From positions 124,001-188,000 of the forward strand of contig CBDHFN010000002.1 in the NCBI GenBank assembly GCA_965262605.1: a DNA stretch of 64,000 bases. Direction: 5' to 3'. This stretch comes from CBDHFN01 sp965262605. Its GTDB lineage: Bacteria; Pseudomonadota; Alphaproteobacteria; JASGCL01. The position numbers and the translations under genes were made by a program. Below, in pieces: positions 26,058 to 34,824 of this stretch (position 1 is its first letter; every line of letters starts with the position of its first letter). The notes beneath the pieces are model-generated. The model did not search any database. It was not told the origin of the DNA and saw only the letters and a program-made list of their open reading frames with translations.

Positions 26058-27405
26058 TCATCAATTTTCTTTGGAAATTTTACGGCAATATGATATTCGG
26101 GGCATAGTTGGCAAGAATATTACCCCCAAAGATGCAATGCTTTTGGGCAATATTATTGCGCAACATTACAATGATTCCGATGATAAATTCGTGGTTATTG
26201 GTTATGATGGGCGTAATAGCTCACCTGAATTAATGGCATCGCTGTGTTCGGGATTCACGAATGCGGGCATCGCCGTTTGGAATTGTGGCTTAATTTCCAC
26301 CCCTGAATTATATTTTGCGGCGCATATAAGCCATGCTCCATTTGGCATAATGATTACTGGATCGCATAACCCCAAGGAATATAACGGATTTAAAATTGTC
26401 CGTCATGGCAAGCCATTTTGGGGCAAAGAAATTGCGCAATTTAGCACCATGAATTTTCAAAAATATTCGGGCGCAACGGCAAATATTATCCATAAAAATT
26501 ATCGCCTTGAATATATGCAGGCTTTACGCAACGCAAGTAATTTAACCAAAGATTTGAAAATCGTTTGGGATCTAGGCAATGGCGCAATTTGCCCTACTTT
26601 TAATGAATTTATTAAGGATTTACGCGGGCAACATATTTTGCTTTACAATGAAGTTGATGGCAATTTTCCCAATCATCACCCCGACCCGACGGTTGAAGCG
26701 AACCTTAGCGATTTAAAAGCAGCTGTCATTAAAAATCAAGCCGATTTTGGTGTCGCATTTGACGGCGATGGCGACAGAATTGGCGTGGTTGACGGCAAAG
26801 CCATTGCGTTATGGGGGGATCAATTATTATCGCTTTACGCGAAACCAATTTTAGCAAAAAACCATGGCGCAACAATTATTGCCGATGTTAAGGCTTCGCA
26901 ATTATTTTTTGAAGAGGTAAAAAGGCTTGGCGGTAATGCCCTGATGGCACCTACGGGGCACAGCATTATTAAAACAAAAATGCGCGAAACTGGCGCGTTA
27001 TTGGCGGGCGAGATGAGCGGGCATATTTTCTTTAATGACCGATGGTTTGGCTTTGATGATGCTTTATATGCTGCGCTTCGCTTAATGGAAATTTGCAATG
27101 GCGATGAAAATCTTGAAGAATTAAGGCTTGCCCTGCCCCAATATTATAATACGCCCGAAATTCGCATTGATATTGATGAATCGGTTAAATTTCAAATTAT
27201 GACCAAAATCAGCGAATATTTAACCAATATCGGCAAAAAATACGATAATTGCGATGGGGTGCGGGTTCAAGAAGTCAATGGTTGGTGGCTTGTGCGGGCA
27301 TCAAACACCCAAAATTGTTTAGTCTTACGCGCCGAGGCAACAAGCCCAGAATTTTTAGCGCAATATGAAGCAAAAGCCCGCGAAATTATTCAAAAATTCT
27401 CATGA
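26041..27405 (+). CDS. Phosphomannomutase/phosphoglucomutase
   Basis: Alpha-D-phosphohexomutase interconverting hexose 1- and 6-phosphates. The phosphoserine loop reads TGSHNPKEYNGFK (near residue 103), the metal-binding loop DGDGDRIGVVD, and the sugar-specificity loop GEMSGHIFF. A C-terminal phosphate-binding loop (VRASNTQNCLVLRAEA) completes the four-domain fold at 454 residues. AlgC-type dual specificity is likely. It is coupled to the nucleotide-sugar dehydrogenase gene ahead by a 17-base overlap and to the ribbon-helix-helix gene behind by 4 bases. Confidence 0.93.
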   Translation: MESGDNHQFSLEILRQYDIRGIVGKNITPKDAMLLGNIIAQHYNDSDDKFVVIGYDGRNSSPELMASLCSGFTNAGIAVWNCGLISTPELYFAAHISHAPFGIMITGSHNPKEYNGFKIVRHGKPFWGKEIAQFSTMNFQKYSGATANIIHKNYRLEYMQALRNASNLTKDLKIVWDLGNGAICPTFNEFIKDLRGQHILLYNEVDGNFPNHHPDPTVEANLSDLKAAVIKNQADFGVAFDGDGDRIGVVDGKAIALWGDQLLSLYAKPILAKNHGATIIADVKASQLFFEEVKRLGGNALMAPTGHSIIKTKMRETGALLAGEMSGHIFFNDRWFGFDDALYAALRLMEICNGDENLEELRLALPQYYNTPEIRIDIDESVKFQIMTKISEYLTNIGKKYDNCDGVRVQEVNGWWLVRASNTQNCLVLRAEATSPEFLAQYEAKAREIIQKFS

Positions 27406-27638
27406 TTAAGAAATATTCCATTTCCTTAAAAGGACACGCGACTTCTTTATCGCTTGAACCAATTTTTTGGCAAGAATTGCAAAATATCGCCCAAGAACAT
27501 GCTGTTCCCGTTGCGCTTATCGTAAGTCAGCTTGATATTTTATCGCCCATGCCGCGCAATTTATCGTCAGTTATTCGCAATGAATTATATAAATATGCCC
27601 TGCATCGCGAAAATTTAATTGCAAAAATTATTAATTGA
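27402..27638 (+). CDS. Ribbon-helix-helix domain protein
   Basis: 78-residue protein of the alphaproteobacterial RHH_4-type group. A basic strand (KKYSISLKGHATSLSLEP) is followed by FWQELQNIAQEHAVPVALIVSQLD and a C-terminal helix (LSSVIRNELYKYAL). Such proteins are predicted DNA-binding dimers with unknown targets. It overlaps the mutase gene by 4 bases and ends the plus-strand run that faces lpxC. Function unassigned beyond the fold. Confidence 0.8.
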   Translation: MIKKYSISLKGHATSLSLEPIFWQELQNIAQEHAVPVALIVSQLDILSPMPRNLSSVIRNELYKYALHRENLIAKIIN

Positions 27639-27642
27639 CCCA

Positions 27643-27690
27643 TTTTCGCGCCATAATGCAAAATATTATGAAAATAAGCGCGAAGAATTT
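27643..27690. terminator. Hairpin between convergent RHH gene and lpxC (possible bidirectional terminator)
   Basis: Arms TTCGCGC (27645-27651) and GCGCGAA (27678-27684) enclose a second short pair, CATAAT and ATTATG. T-rich sequence lies on both sides (TTTT before, ATTTTT after). It occupies the whole gap between the two stop codons. Confidence 0.45.
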
Positions 27691-28683
27691 TTACGGATAA
27701 GATGCTTCAATATAATTTGCGCTATCGCTAAATAATGCGCGTAAAAGCTTATTATTAAGGGCATGTCCGCCTTTATAGCATTCGTAATGCGCCAATAATG
27801 ACCGCCCAGCCAAGGCTAAATCGCCAACAGCATCAAGCATTTTATGGCGCACAAATTCATCGGGATAACGCAATCCCTCAGGGTTAATAATACCCGTATC
27901 GCTGACGACTACGGCATTTTCAAGACTGCCACCTTGGGCTTTATTGACTGAACGCATATAATCAATTTCGCTTGCCAAGCAAAATGTGCGCGCCAACATT
28001 AATTCGCTTTGAAATGATTCGGGCGTAATTTCCATAATTTTTTGCATGCGTCCGATAAATGGATTTTGATAATCAATGGTATAATCCATTTTAAACCCAT
28101 GATATGGGCGCAAAACTGCAAAACTATCGCCATGTTCCACGCGAATTTCGCGGGTTATTTTATAATAACTGCGGGTAATTTCTTGGGCATTAATGCCAAC
28201 TTGCGCAATTTTTTTAACCCACATAGCCGCCGAACCATCTAAAATTGGTAATTCATTGCCATCAGTTTTTATCAGAATATTGTCAATGCCAAGCCCATAA
28301 AGCGCGGATAATAAATGTTCAATCGTGGAAATATTATCGCCATTATTATTGCGAATTTCCGTGCATAAAGGCGATTGCACAACATTTTGAAAATCCGCCC
28401 TGATTAATTGGTTGTTAATTTGAAATTGCACGCCATAATTTGCGGGTGCTGGCAATAATTCCACGGCAACATGCTGACCATTATGCAACGCAATACCCAT
28501 AACCCGTATCGGTGCGGCAATAGTATTTTGTTTGAACGCGACAAAATCTTTATAGGTTGCTTGCGAATTTATTTCGTTCTTAATTGCAAAGCTTTTCAAA
28601 TTAAGCCCATCAAGCACCACGCCCTCGTTAAGCATGGGCAATTTAATTTCGTCTTTATAGTTTATGTCGTTATATTTTTTCAT
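27691..28683 (-). CDS. lpxC: UDP-3-O-acyl-N-acetylglucosamine deacetylase
   Basis: Zinc deacetylase for the committed step of lipid A synthesis. Zinc ligands are His123 (STIEHLLSALYG), His280 and Asp284 (EFVRHKMLDAVGD); the catalytic base region is His307 (KGGHALNNKLL). GIALHNGQHVAVEL is the N-terminal signature. Compared with the E. coli enzyme the zinc His is about 44 residues further in, so the N-terminus carries an extension, or translation starts at an inner codon such as Met17. No good ribosome binding site separates these choices. Its presence implies an LPS-bearing outer membrane. Confidence 0.95.
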   Translation of the reverse strand: MKKYNDINYKDEIKLPMLNEGVVLDGLNLKSFAIKNEINSQATYKDFVAFKQNTIAAPIRVMGIALHNGQHVAVELLPAPANYGVQFQINNQLIRADFQNVVQSPLCTEIRNNNGDNISTIEHLLSALYGLGIDNILIKTDGNELPILDGSAAMWVKKIAQVGINAQEITRSYYKITREIRVEHGDSFAVLRPYHGFKMDYTIDYQNPFIGRMQKIMEITPESFQSELMLARTFCLASEIDYMRSVNKAQGGSLENAVVVSDTGIINPEGLRYPDEFVRHKMLDAVGDLALAGRSLLAHYECYKGGHALNNKLLRALFSDSANYIEASYP

Positions 28684-28739
28684 AATTTATTATTAAATTA
28701 TTTGCATAATTATTGCAATTAATGTTTTATTAAGAAATG

Positions 28740-29486
28740 TTAATATTTAATCGGACCATCGGCTTTGCCGTCAACAAATTGCCGAACGAATGGGTTGTCA
28801 GTCGTGTCAAGCTCACTCACTAAGCCACTCCAAACAAAATTGCCATTACAAAGCATCGCAACTTTATTGGCAATGCGGCGCACTTCTGCCATATCATGAC
28901 TTATGGTAATTGCGGTTGCCCCTAATTTATTAACTTGGTTTTGAATATAATCATCAATGATTCGCCCCATAATCGGGTCTAGACCCGCTGTGGGTTCATC
29001 AAAAAATAAAATTTCTGGGTTGCCCGCAACGGCGCGCGCCAATGCCACCCGTTTGCGCATGCCGCCTGAAATTTCCGAAGGATATTGCCAAGCCACCGAT
29101 TCTGCTAACCCAACTTGAGTCAATAAATCTATCGCAATCGTTAATGCTTGCTTTTTGGGCATTTTCAAGGAATATATCAAGCGAAATGCGATATTTTCTT
29201 GAATATTCATGCTATCAAATAACGCAGAATATTGGAATAACATGCTCATATTTTGGGTGATCTTTGCCAATTCATTGCTATCAAGCGTTAAAATATCTTG
29301 ATTTTTTATAAAAATTTTACCGCTTTGCGGGCTAATAATGCCCAATATTGTTTTAATTAATACCGATTTCCCGCAACCAGACGAACCAATAACAACCAAA
29401 GATTCACCTTTATTTAAAGTTAAGTTAATATCCCGTAAAACATGGTTATTGCCAAATTTAACATTTAAATTTTGAATATTTATCAT
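28740..29486 (-). CDS. mlaF: Phospholipid/retrograde lipid ABC transporter ATPase, MlaF-like
   Basis: ATPase of the Mla/MCE-type lipid transporter of the inner membrane. Walker A IGSSGCGKSVLIK (Val replacing the usual Thr side position is typical of MlaF), signature SEISGGMRKRVALARA and Walker B ILFFDEPTAGLD are present. The SGGM rather than SGGQ signature is characteristic of this subfamily. Length 248 fits. It overlaps mlaE by 4 bases. The MCE-domain partner mlaD and the other Mla genes are not next to it here; lpxC follows. Confidence 0.9.
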   Translation of the reverse strand: MINIQNLNVKFGNNHVLRDINLTLNKGESLVVIGSSGCGKSVLIKTILGIISPQSGKIFIKNQDILTLDSNELAKITQNMSMLFQYSALFDSMNIQENIAFRLIYSLKMPKKQALTIAIDLLTQVGLAESVAWQYPSEISGGMRKRVALARAVAGNPEILFFDEPTAGLDPIMGRIIDDYIQNQVNKLGATAITISHDMAEVRRIANKVAMLCNGNFVWSGLVSELDTTDNPFVRQFVDGKADGPIKY

Positions 29487-30262
29487 GATACATTAAACCA
29501 AATTAAAGTTATAACAAAATTGGCGATTAAAATTAAAATTGACGCAATTACAACGGCATTAGTCGTGGCGCGCCCCACCCCTTCGGCACCGCCTTTGGTA
29601 TAAAATCCGCAATAAACCCCCATCAACGCAAGTATAAAACCAAATACCGAAGCCTTGACAATGCCCAACGCCACACCATTAAATGTAAGTGAGGCATAAC
29701 CATAATTTAAAAACGCATCATAACTTATATTTAATTGCAAAACACAGATTAAAAGCCCGCCCAATATCCCCATTAAATCGCCAATGATAAGCAAAAATGG
29801 CATTGCCAAAATGCCACCAATCAAGCGCGGAAAAATAATAAATTTCACGGGATTGACATTCAGGCTTGACATTGCGTCAATTTGTTCGCTTACCCGCATC
29901 GTGCCAATTTCCGCCGCAATCGCCGCGCCGATTCGTCCCGCCACCATTAAGCCCGCAAACACGGGCGCAAGTTCACGAGTCATTGCCAAAACCACAAGAC
30001 TTGGAATCGCTTGCTTGGCAATATCACCCGAAAAACCGCTATAACTTTGCAACGCCAAAACCATGCCCGCAAAAAGGCAAGTCATCGCCACAACCGGCAC
30101 AGAATAAAAACCAATTTCAAGCCATGCCCGCCAAATATTTTGCCAATAAATTGGTTTTTTAAAGCCAATAATTAATGCCCAAAGCGCAAAAATCACCACT
30201 TGACCAATTGCACTTAATGCTTGGTAAAGTGGTTGCAAAATTTGCCATAAGTTTTTATTCAT
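29483..30262 (-). CDS. mlaE: MlaE-family lipid ABC transporter permease
   Basis: Permease of 259 residues with about five membrane helices. The family signature is visible in the middle: MTRELAPVFAGLMVAGRIGAAIAAEIGTMRVSEQ, followed by IDAMSSLNVNPVKFIIFPR. The C-terminal YTKGGAEGVGRATTNAVV is also typical. It pairs with the ATPase MlaF, whose gene it overlaps. The start overlaps the end of the DMT-transporter gene by 8 bases. Role: moving phospholipid between the two membranes to keep the outer leaflet asymmetric, by homology. Confidence 0.92.
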   Translation of the reverse strand: MNKNLWQILQPLYQALSAIGQVVIFALWALIIGFKKPIYWQNIWRAWLEIGFYSVPVVAMTCLFAGMVLALQSYSGFSGDIAKQAIPSLVVLAMTRELAPVFAGLMVAGRIGAAIAAEIGTMRVSEQIDAMSSLNVNPVKFIIFPRLIGGILAMPFLLIIGDLMGILGGLLICVLQLNISYDAFLNYGYASLTFNGVALGIVKASVFGFILALMGVYCGFYTKGGAEGVGRATTNAVVIASILILIANFVITLIWFNVS

Positions 30263-31145
30263 TCATCACCTTTTGCGGGTATTTATGCCGATTTTTAAAT
30301 TTCAGACTTATCCAAATCACAATCATGCTAACCACGACAACACCGCCCATAAGCGTTTGCTGGCTTGGCAATTGCCCAACAACCGCCCAAACCCATAAAG
30401 GACCAAATAAAGTTTCCAATAAATATAATAATAAAGTTTCTTCGGGTGAGACATATTTTGACATGACGGAAGTTAAATAAAAGCTTAACGCGCAAATCAT
30501 GCCATTAAAAAGCATGATTTTCATAGAATCATCAGGAATAACCACATTAAAATTCATAAAAGGTATGCAAATTAAAGCAGTTACCAATGAGCTAAGCGAA
30601 ATAGTAAGCAAAATGTTAATTTTAGGGTGCGCCCGCAAATAAATATAAAATGCCGCTAAATTAAACGCGCATAAAACCGAAGCCATTGACCCCCAAAAAT
30701 CGCCACGCACAAAATCGCCCTGCATGACAATCGCAACCCCAAGAAAAACTCCAATAATTGTCACCCAATTAGTCAATGAAACTTTGGATTTCAAAAAAAA
30801 TACCGACAAAAACGCCCCAATTAAAGGCGAAGCAGCAATGATGACAAGATTTGATGCCACCGAATTATGCAAAGTTCCCAAAACGAACCCCAATGAACCC
30901 AAGGGATAAAAAAACAACACAGGGTAAATAATTTTAAATTCCGCAAGAAAATTTTGAAAAATTGGCAAGTTTTTTCGCTTCATAATAAATAAAGCCAACA
31001 TGGTTAAAACGATAAATTGTGAAAAATGCCGATAAAATGTCACTGTAAAGCTATCTTGATTTGCCAGCGTAATTAATAAACTATCAGGAGTTAAAATCAT
31101 AACTCCTAACGCGGTGATTAATAAGGCTTTTAATTCTTGATTCAT
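30255..31145 (-). CDS. DMT-superfamily (EamA) transporter
   Basis: Inner-membrane carrier with about ten helices, built from two EamA repeats. The first covers roughly residues 5-140 (GVMILTPDSLLITLANQDSF at the start, SPLIGAFLSVFFLKSKVSL at its end). The second covers 150-285 (SPEETLLLYLLETLFGPLW, then VVGQLPSQQTLMGGVVV). Length 296 is typical. Substrate cannot be predicted; relatives export metabolites or amino acids. Its start overlaps the EAL-like gene by 4 bases and its end the mlaE gene by 8. Confidence 0.88.
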   Translation of the reverse strand: MNQELKALLITALGVMILTPDSLLITLANQDSFTVTFYRHFSQFIVLTMLALFIMKRKNLPIFQNFLAEFKIIYPVLFFYPLGSLGFVLGTLHNSVASNLVIIAASPLIGAFLSVFFLKSKVSLTNWVTIIGVFLGVAIVMQGDFVRGDFWGSMASVLCAFNLAAFYIYLRAHPKINILLTISLSSLVTALICIPFMNFNVVIPDDSMKIMLFNGMICALSFYLTSVMSKYVSPEETLLLYLLETLFGPLWVWAVVGQLPSQQTLMGGVVVVSMIVIWISLKFKNRHKYPQKVMNE

Positions 31146-32386
31146 GAAGTTTTACTATCGCGAATCCATTGGCGTGAAATGGCTTCAATTTTTTCGCCTT
31201 GAAATAATTGCGCGCCCATTTTAACCCCGACTTGCAACGATTCCAAGGAATTAATATTGCGCAAAATAAATCGTTCTGGACGAATTTGCAAAATAATATT
31301 TTTGATGATTTCTTGAATATCAAATGAATGATGATGCGCGAAATTTTCTGGGGGTTCAAAAAATAATAAATCAAAGTCCAAATATTCGGCATTAACCAGA
31401 CTTAAAACATCTAAATTCACGCCATGAATCGCGACAATATGCCCCCTTGAACGCAAAAATTTTAAACATTCCGTGTATGAATTAATATTATGTAAAACAT
31501 TATAAATATCCACTTCAACCACCAAGAAATTTTCATTATTCCATTTATTATTTGTGACAAAGCTTAAAAATTCGGGGCTACAAATCGCACCTTGCGATAA
31601 TTTCAACCCCACGGATTTCGTGCCTAAAACCACGCTGCGCATTGCTAATAATCGCAATAATCGTTTTTGGCACGCATCGTCAAGACTATATCGCAAAAAA
31701 CTTGAAGGGTCAAGTTCATTGGAAGGAAGAAGAATTTTACATAATTCATCAAGCTTAATTGATGCTTCGGTAAAAAGCTTTTCCGCCACGCCATGGTCGG
31801 GAAAAAATGAAAAAATTGGCGTTTGTTGCACAAAATTTTTCAAATTCACGGTGGAGATATATTCTTCGGATTTTGAAATTTGCCGTGCCGTGGCGGGCGA
31901 TTTGATAAATTTGCCGCGTTCATCGTTTGGAAAATTTTTCGTGGTATTTTCAGGGTCAATAACATAAATAGTATCGCGAACAAACGATTCAAAATTGACG
32001 GGTGCTTGAAAATTATAAATGCGGTAAATTTCCGAAAATAAGCTAATTCGGCTGATTTTGAAAAAATACTCATCATGGCTGATGATTTCTGCCAAGGCGT
32101 TAAAGCGTTTTTCCAATGCTGACATGCCAATATTTTTTATGACAATAATTAAAACTCCAGAATCCGTATGAAAATACCGACCGGCAAAAGTCTTAATAAT
32201 ATCTTCAAACCATTTTTCAACAATTTTGCTGTAAATATATCGTTCGGTCGCATCGGCAATGATACTGCAATTAATAATAGTTGCGCAATAAAGCGTTTGC
32301 TTTGCGCGAATTATTTCTACATATTCTTTTAATTTCTGGGCGTGTTCGCCCAAAATTTGTGTATTCTCGTTATTATTTCCAGTCAT
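31142..32386 (-). CDS. Degenerate EAL-like domain protein
   Basis: 414-residue cytosolic protein. The C-terminal half has the outline of a c-di-GMP phosphodiesterase (EAL) barrel: VVEVDIYNVL, YLDFDLLFFEPP, then NINSLESLQVGVKMGAQLFQGEKI, which echoes the closing GxxxxQGYxxG motif. The Glu-Ala-Leu motif and the expected metal-binding acidic residues are not recognisable, so it is probably inactive and may sense or scaffold. The N-terminal half could be a decayed GGDEF-like domain. It is coupled by 4 bases to the transporter gene. Confidence 0.6.
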   Translation of the reverse strand: MTGNNNENTQILGEHAQKLKEYVEIIRAKQTLYCATIINCSIIADATERYIYSKIVEKWFEDIIKTFAGRYFHTDSGVLIIVIKNIGMSALEKRFNALAEIISHDEYFFKISRISLFSEIYRIYNFQAPVNFESFVRDTIYVIDPENTTKNFPNDERGKFIKSPATARQISKSEEYISTVNLKNFVQQTPIFSFFPDHGVAEKLFTEASIKLDELCKILLPSNELDPSSFLRYSLDDACQKRLLRLLAMRSVVLGTKSVGLKLSQGAICSPEFLSFVTNNKWNNENFLVVEVDIYNVLHNINSYTECLKFLRSRGHIVAIHGVNLDVLSLVNAEYLDFDLLFFEPPENFAHHHSFDIQEIIKNIILQIRPERFILRNINSLESLQVGVKMGAQLFQGEKIEAISRQWIRDSKTS

Positions 32387-32447
32387 GCTCTTTATTTAAC
32401 CTGATTCTATGTATTTGTCCATAATTTATAATGTTTTTTTTGAAAAT

Positions 32448-33092
32448 TTATTCATCTTCGTTTATATCATATTTAACCCCAAAAGCTTGATTTAATAAAT
32501 CAAGTTGCGATTGAGTTTCATTATTTTCATCGTCTTCGTCCATGCTTAATTGGTGCATTGCATGCCCGCTTTCTAATAATCCTAATGATTTAAGTTCGTT
32601 CATGGCGGGTAAATCTTTTAAATCCGTTAAGCCAAAATGCACCAAAAAGCTTTCGGTCGTGCCAAAACATAATGGTCTGCCCGGAATTTTTTTGCGCCCC
32701 TTAGGTTTTACCCAACCCGTTTCCAATAAAATATCCAAAGTGCCCTTTGATAAGGCAACCCCCCTTACCTCTTCAATATCGGCGCGGGTGACTGGCTGAT
32801 GATAGGCAATAATTGCCAGAGTTTCCAATGCCGCACGGGATAATTTTTTTTGTTCTTGTTTATATTTTACTAAATAAGGGGCTAAATCGGGGGCGCTGGT
32901 TAATAAATACCCATCAAGGTGGCGCACTAAATTCACGCCGCGGTTTTTATAAATTTCGTGCAATTCGTGCAAAATTTCGTCAATATCGGCGTTATTGGGC
33001 AATAAGGCTTGCAATTCTTGGCGCGTCAAGGGTGTAGCAGAGGCAAATAACGCCGCTTCAATTAATCTTGTATAATTATGCGCTTCAAGCAT
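32448..33092 (-). CDS. scpB: Segregation and condensation protein B
   Basis: Winged-helix partner of the SMC-ScpA condensin, binding as a dimer to ScpA. LIEALLFASATPLTRQEL-type opening (here LIEAALFASATPLTRQELQA), then LSRAALETLAIIAYHQPVTRADIEEVRGV and the second winged helix with GRKKIPGRPLCFGTTESFLVHFG are all standard. The C-terminus is an acidic tail. The frame reaches 33107, but the family starts MLEAHNYTRLIEA, so ATG 33092 is used. It overlaps scpA by 8 bases. Confidence 0.94.
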   Translation of the reverse strand: MLEAHNYTRLIEAALFASATPLTRQELQALLPNNADIDEILHELHEIYKNRGVNLVRHLDGYLLTSAPDLAPYLVKYKQEQKKLSRAALETLAIIAYHQPVTRADIEEVRGVALSKGTLDILLETGWVKPKGRKKIPGRPLCFGTTESFLVHFGLTDLKDLPAMNELKSLGLLESGHAMHQLSMDEDDENNETQSQLDLLNQAFGVKYDINEDE

Positions 33093-33825
33093 CAAAATCA
33101 CCTTCACTTTTTTTTGCTTTTATTTCAATATTGCCAAAAAAATCGGCTTGGCGCATCTGAATTTTAGCATCACGATTCATTTCCAAAATCGCGCATAAAG
33201 TTGCGGCAAATGCTGACCTTGCTTGCAATTTTGTGGGATATTTTTTATCAAAGCTTTGTTCCATGTTAATCCATTCGCGCAATTTTGGCAATAATAATTC
33301 CAGCCTTTGAATCGCAATTTCGGTTGATTCTAAATTTGTCGGTAAAATCGCTAAATTCCCAATTTTTTGGCGACCACGACAATAAGCATATGCAAGAATT
33401 AATTCGTTAATTTCCGTATTAAATAATGATTTTTTAAAAATCATTATATTTTGCGCCATGCCCCGTGTGAAAAACTCACTGCCCCATTGTGGGCGGGCTT
33501 GTAATTCGCGGGCTTTTTCTTGAATTTCGCTTAAAATCAACAATGCCTGACGGGTTAGGGTAAATTCTTCGGGTTCATCAATTTGGTCTTGGGGGATTAA
33601 TAATTGCGATTTAAGATAAGTTAAATAGCTTGCCATCACCAGATATTCGGCGGTTAAATCCAAATGTTGCGCCGCTGATTTATCTATAAATTCCAGATAT
33701 TTATCGCATAATTGCGTCATGGATATTTGCCGTAAATCAACTTGTTGGGCGCGGGCTAAATTAAGCAATAAATCCAAGGGTCCTTCAAAATTATTGATGG
33801 ATATTTGCCAAATTTCTTCACTCAT
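33085..33825 (-). CDS. scpA: Segregation and condensation protein A
   Basis: Kleisin subunit of the bacterial SMC condensin, bridging the SMC heads. The N-terminal SMC-neck-binding part is clear: NNFEGPLDLLLNLARAQQVDLRQI, then YLVMASYLTYLKSQLLIP. A variable middle and a C-terminal winged-helix-like end follow. Length 246 is normal. It overlaps nagZ by 8 bases and scpB by 8 bases, giving the nagZ-scpA-scpB order typical of alphaproteobacteria. The smc gene itself is not in view. Confidence 0.95.
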   Translation of the reverse strand: MSEEIWQISINNFEGPLDLLLNLARAQQVDLRQISMTQLCDKYLEFIDKSAAQHLDLTAEYLVMASYLTYLKSQLLIPQDQIDEPEEFTLTRQALLILSEIQEKARELQARPQWGSEFFTRGMAQNIMIFKKSLFNTEINELILAYAYCRGRQKIGNLAILPTNLESTEIAIQRLELLLPKLREWINMEQSFDKKYPTKLQARSAFAATLCAILEMNRDAKIQMRQADFFGNIEIKAKKSEGDFDA

Positions 33826-34822
33826 CTTGCCATAAATCCCCTAAAATCGCCTTAACGATTTGAAAATTTGCGGCAATATCAATTTTTGTATCAGGGTAAG
33901 TTTCGCTTAATAAAAATTTTTCTTTATGATTAAGGGGCAAAATCGCATCGGCTATTTCTTGCATTTGCTCTAATTCGCCGTTGCAATGCAAGACTAAATC
34001 ACAACCAGCATTAAGGCATTTTATGGTGCGCTCATGATAAGTGCCTTGCAACGCCTTCATTGATAAATCATCGGACATTATCAAGCCATGAAAACCAATT
34101 TGTTCGCGAATCACTTCGCCCAAAATACGCTTAGACATGGTGGCGCAATTATCCGCATCAAGCGAATTGTAAATAATATGCGCCGTCATCGCCAATGGGA
34201 ATAAATTGCAATATTCAAAGGGATAAAAATCATGGGCAAGGGTTGCAAGGTCTGCCGCAACGATTGGTAAATCTTCGTGCGAATCGCAATTGGCGCGCCC
34301 ATGCCCGGGAATGTGCTTGATAATGGGTTTAATGCCATAATTCATCAATGTTTTACCATATTCATGCGCCAATATCGCGATGATATTTTTATCCGCGCTA
34401 AACGCGCGATTGCCAATAATATCATGCGCGCCGCTGATGGCTAAATCAATTAAAGGCGCGCAATTAATTGTAATTCCCAATTCTTGAAATTCGCCCGCTT
34501 GCCATGCGGCATAACTTTGAATTGCTTGAATCGCTTTTTGGGAATCACGCAAATAAGCTTGCCCAAAAATCGCCATATTCGGGGCGGGCAACCATTCGGG
34601 CGGTTTTAACCTGCGCACCCTGCCGCCTTCTTGGTCAATAAGAAATTCCAAATTATGCCCGATATTTATTGATTTACATTCGTCAATTAAAGCCTTAGTT
34701 TGCGCTTTATTTTTAATATTGCGGGCGAATAATATAATGCCCCATGGTTGATGTTTGGCGATAAATTGCCGTTCCAAAAAATTAAGTTCGGTTGATTTTA
34801 TGCCAATAATAAGCGGTTTCAT
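33818..34822 (-). CDS. nagZ: Beta-N-acetylhexosaminidase (cell-wall recycling)
   Basis: Family 3 glycoside hydrolase that removes GlcNAc from anhydro-muropeptides in the cytosol. IDQEGGRVRRL holds the substrate-binding region, and KHIPGHGRANCDSHEDLP is the NagZ catalytic loop with its His-Asp pair. LIMSDDLSMKAL carries the nucleophile Asp. There is no signal peptide, matching a cytosolic recycling role. Length 334 is normal. It sits 2 bases after the MFS transporter gene and overlaps scpA. Confidence 0.94.
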   Translation of the reverse strand: MKPLIIGIKSTELNFLERQFIAKHQPWGIILFARNIKNKAQTKALIDECKSINIGHNLEFLIDQEGGRVRRLKPPEWLPAPNMAIFGQAYLRDSQKAIQAIQSYAAWQAGEFQELGITINCAPLIDLAISGAHDIIGNRAFSADKNIIAILAHEYGKTLMNYGIKPIIKHIPGHGRANCDSHEDLPIVAADLATLAHDFYPFEYCNLFPLAMTAHIIYNSLDADNCATMSKRILGEVIREQIGFHGLIMSDDLSMKALQGTYHERTIKCLNAGCDLVLHCNGELEQMQEIADAILPLNHKEKFLLSETYPDTKIDIAANFQIVKAILGDLWQDE

Positions 34823-34824
34823 GG

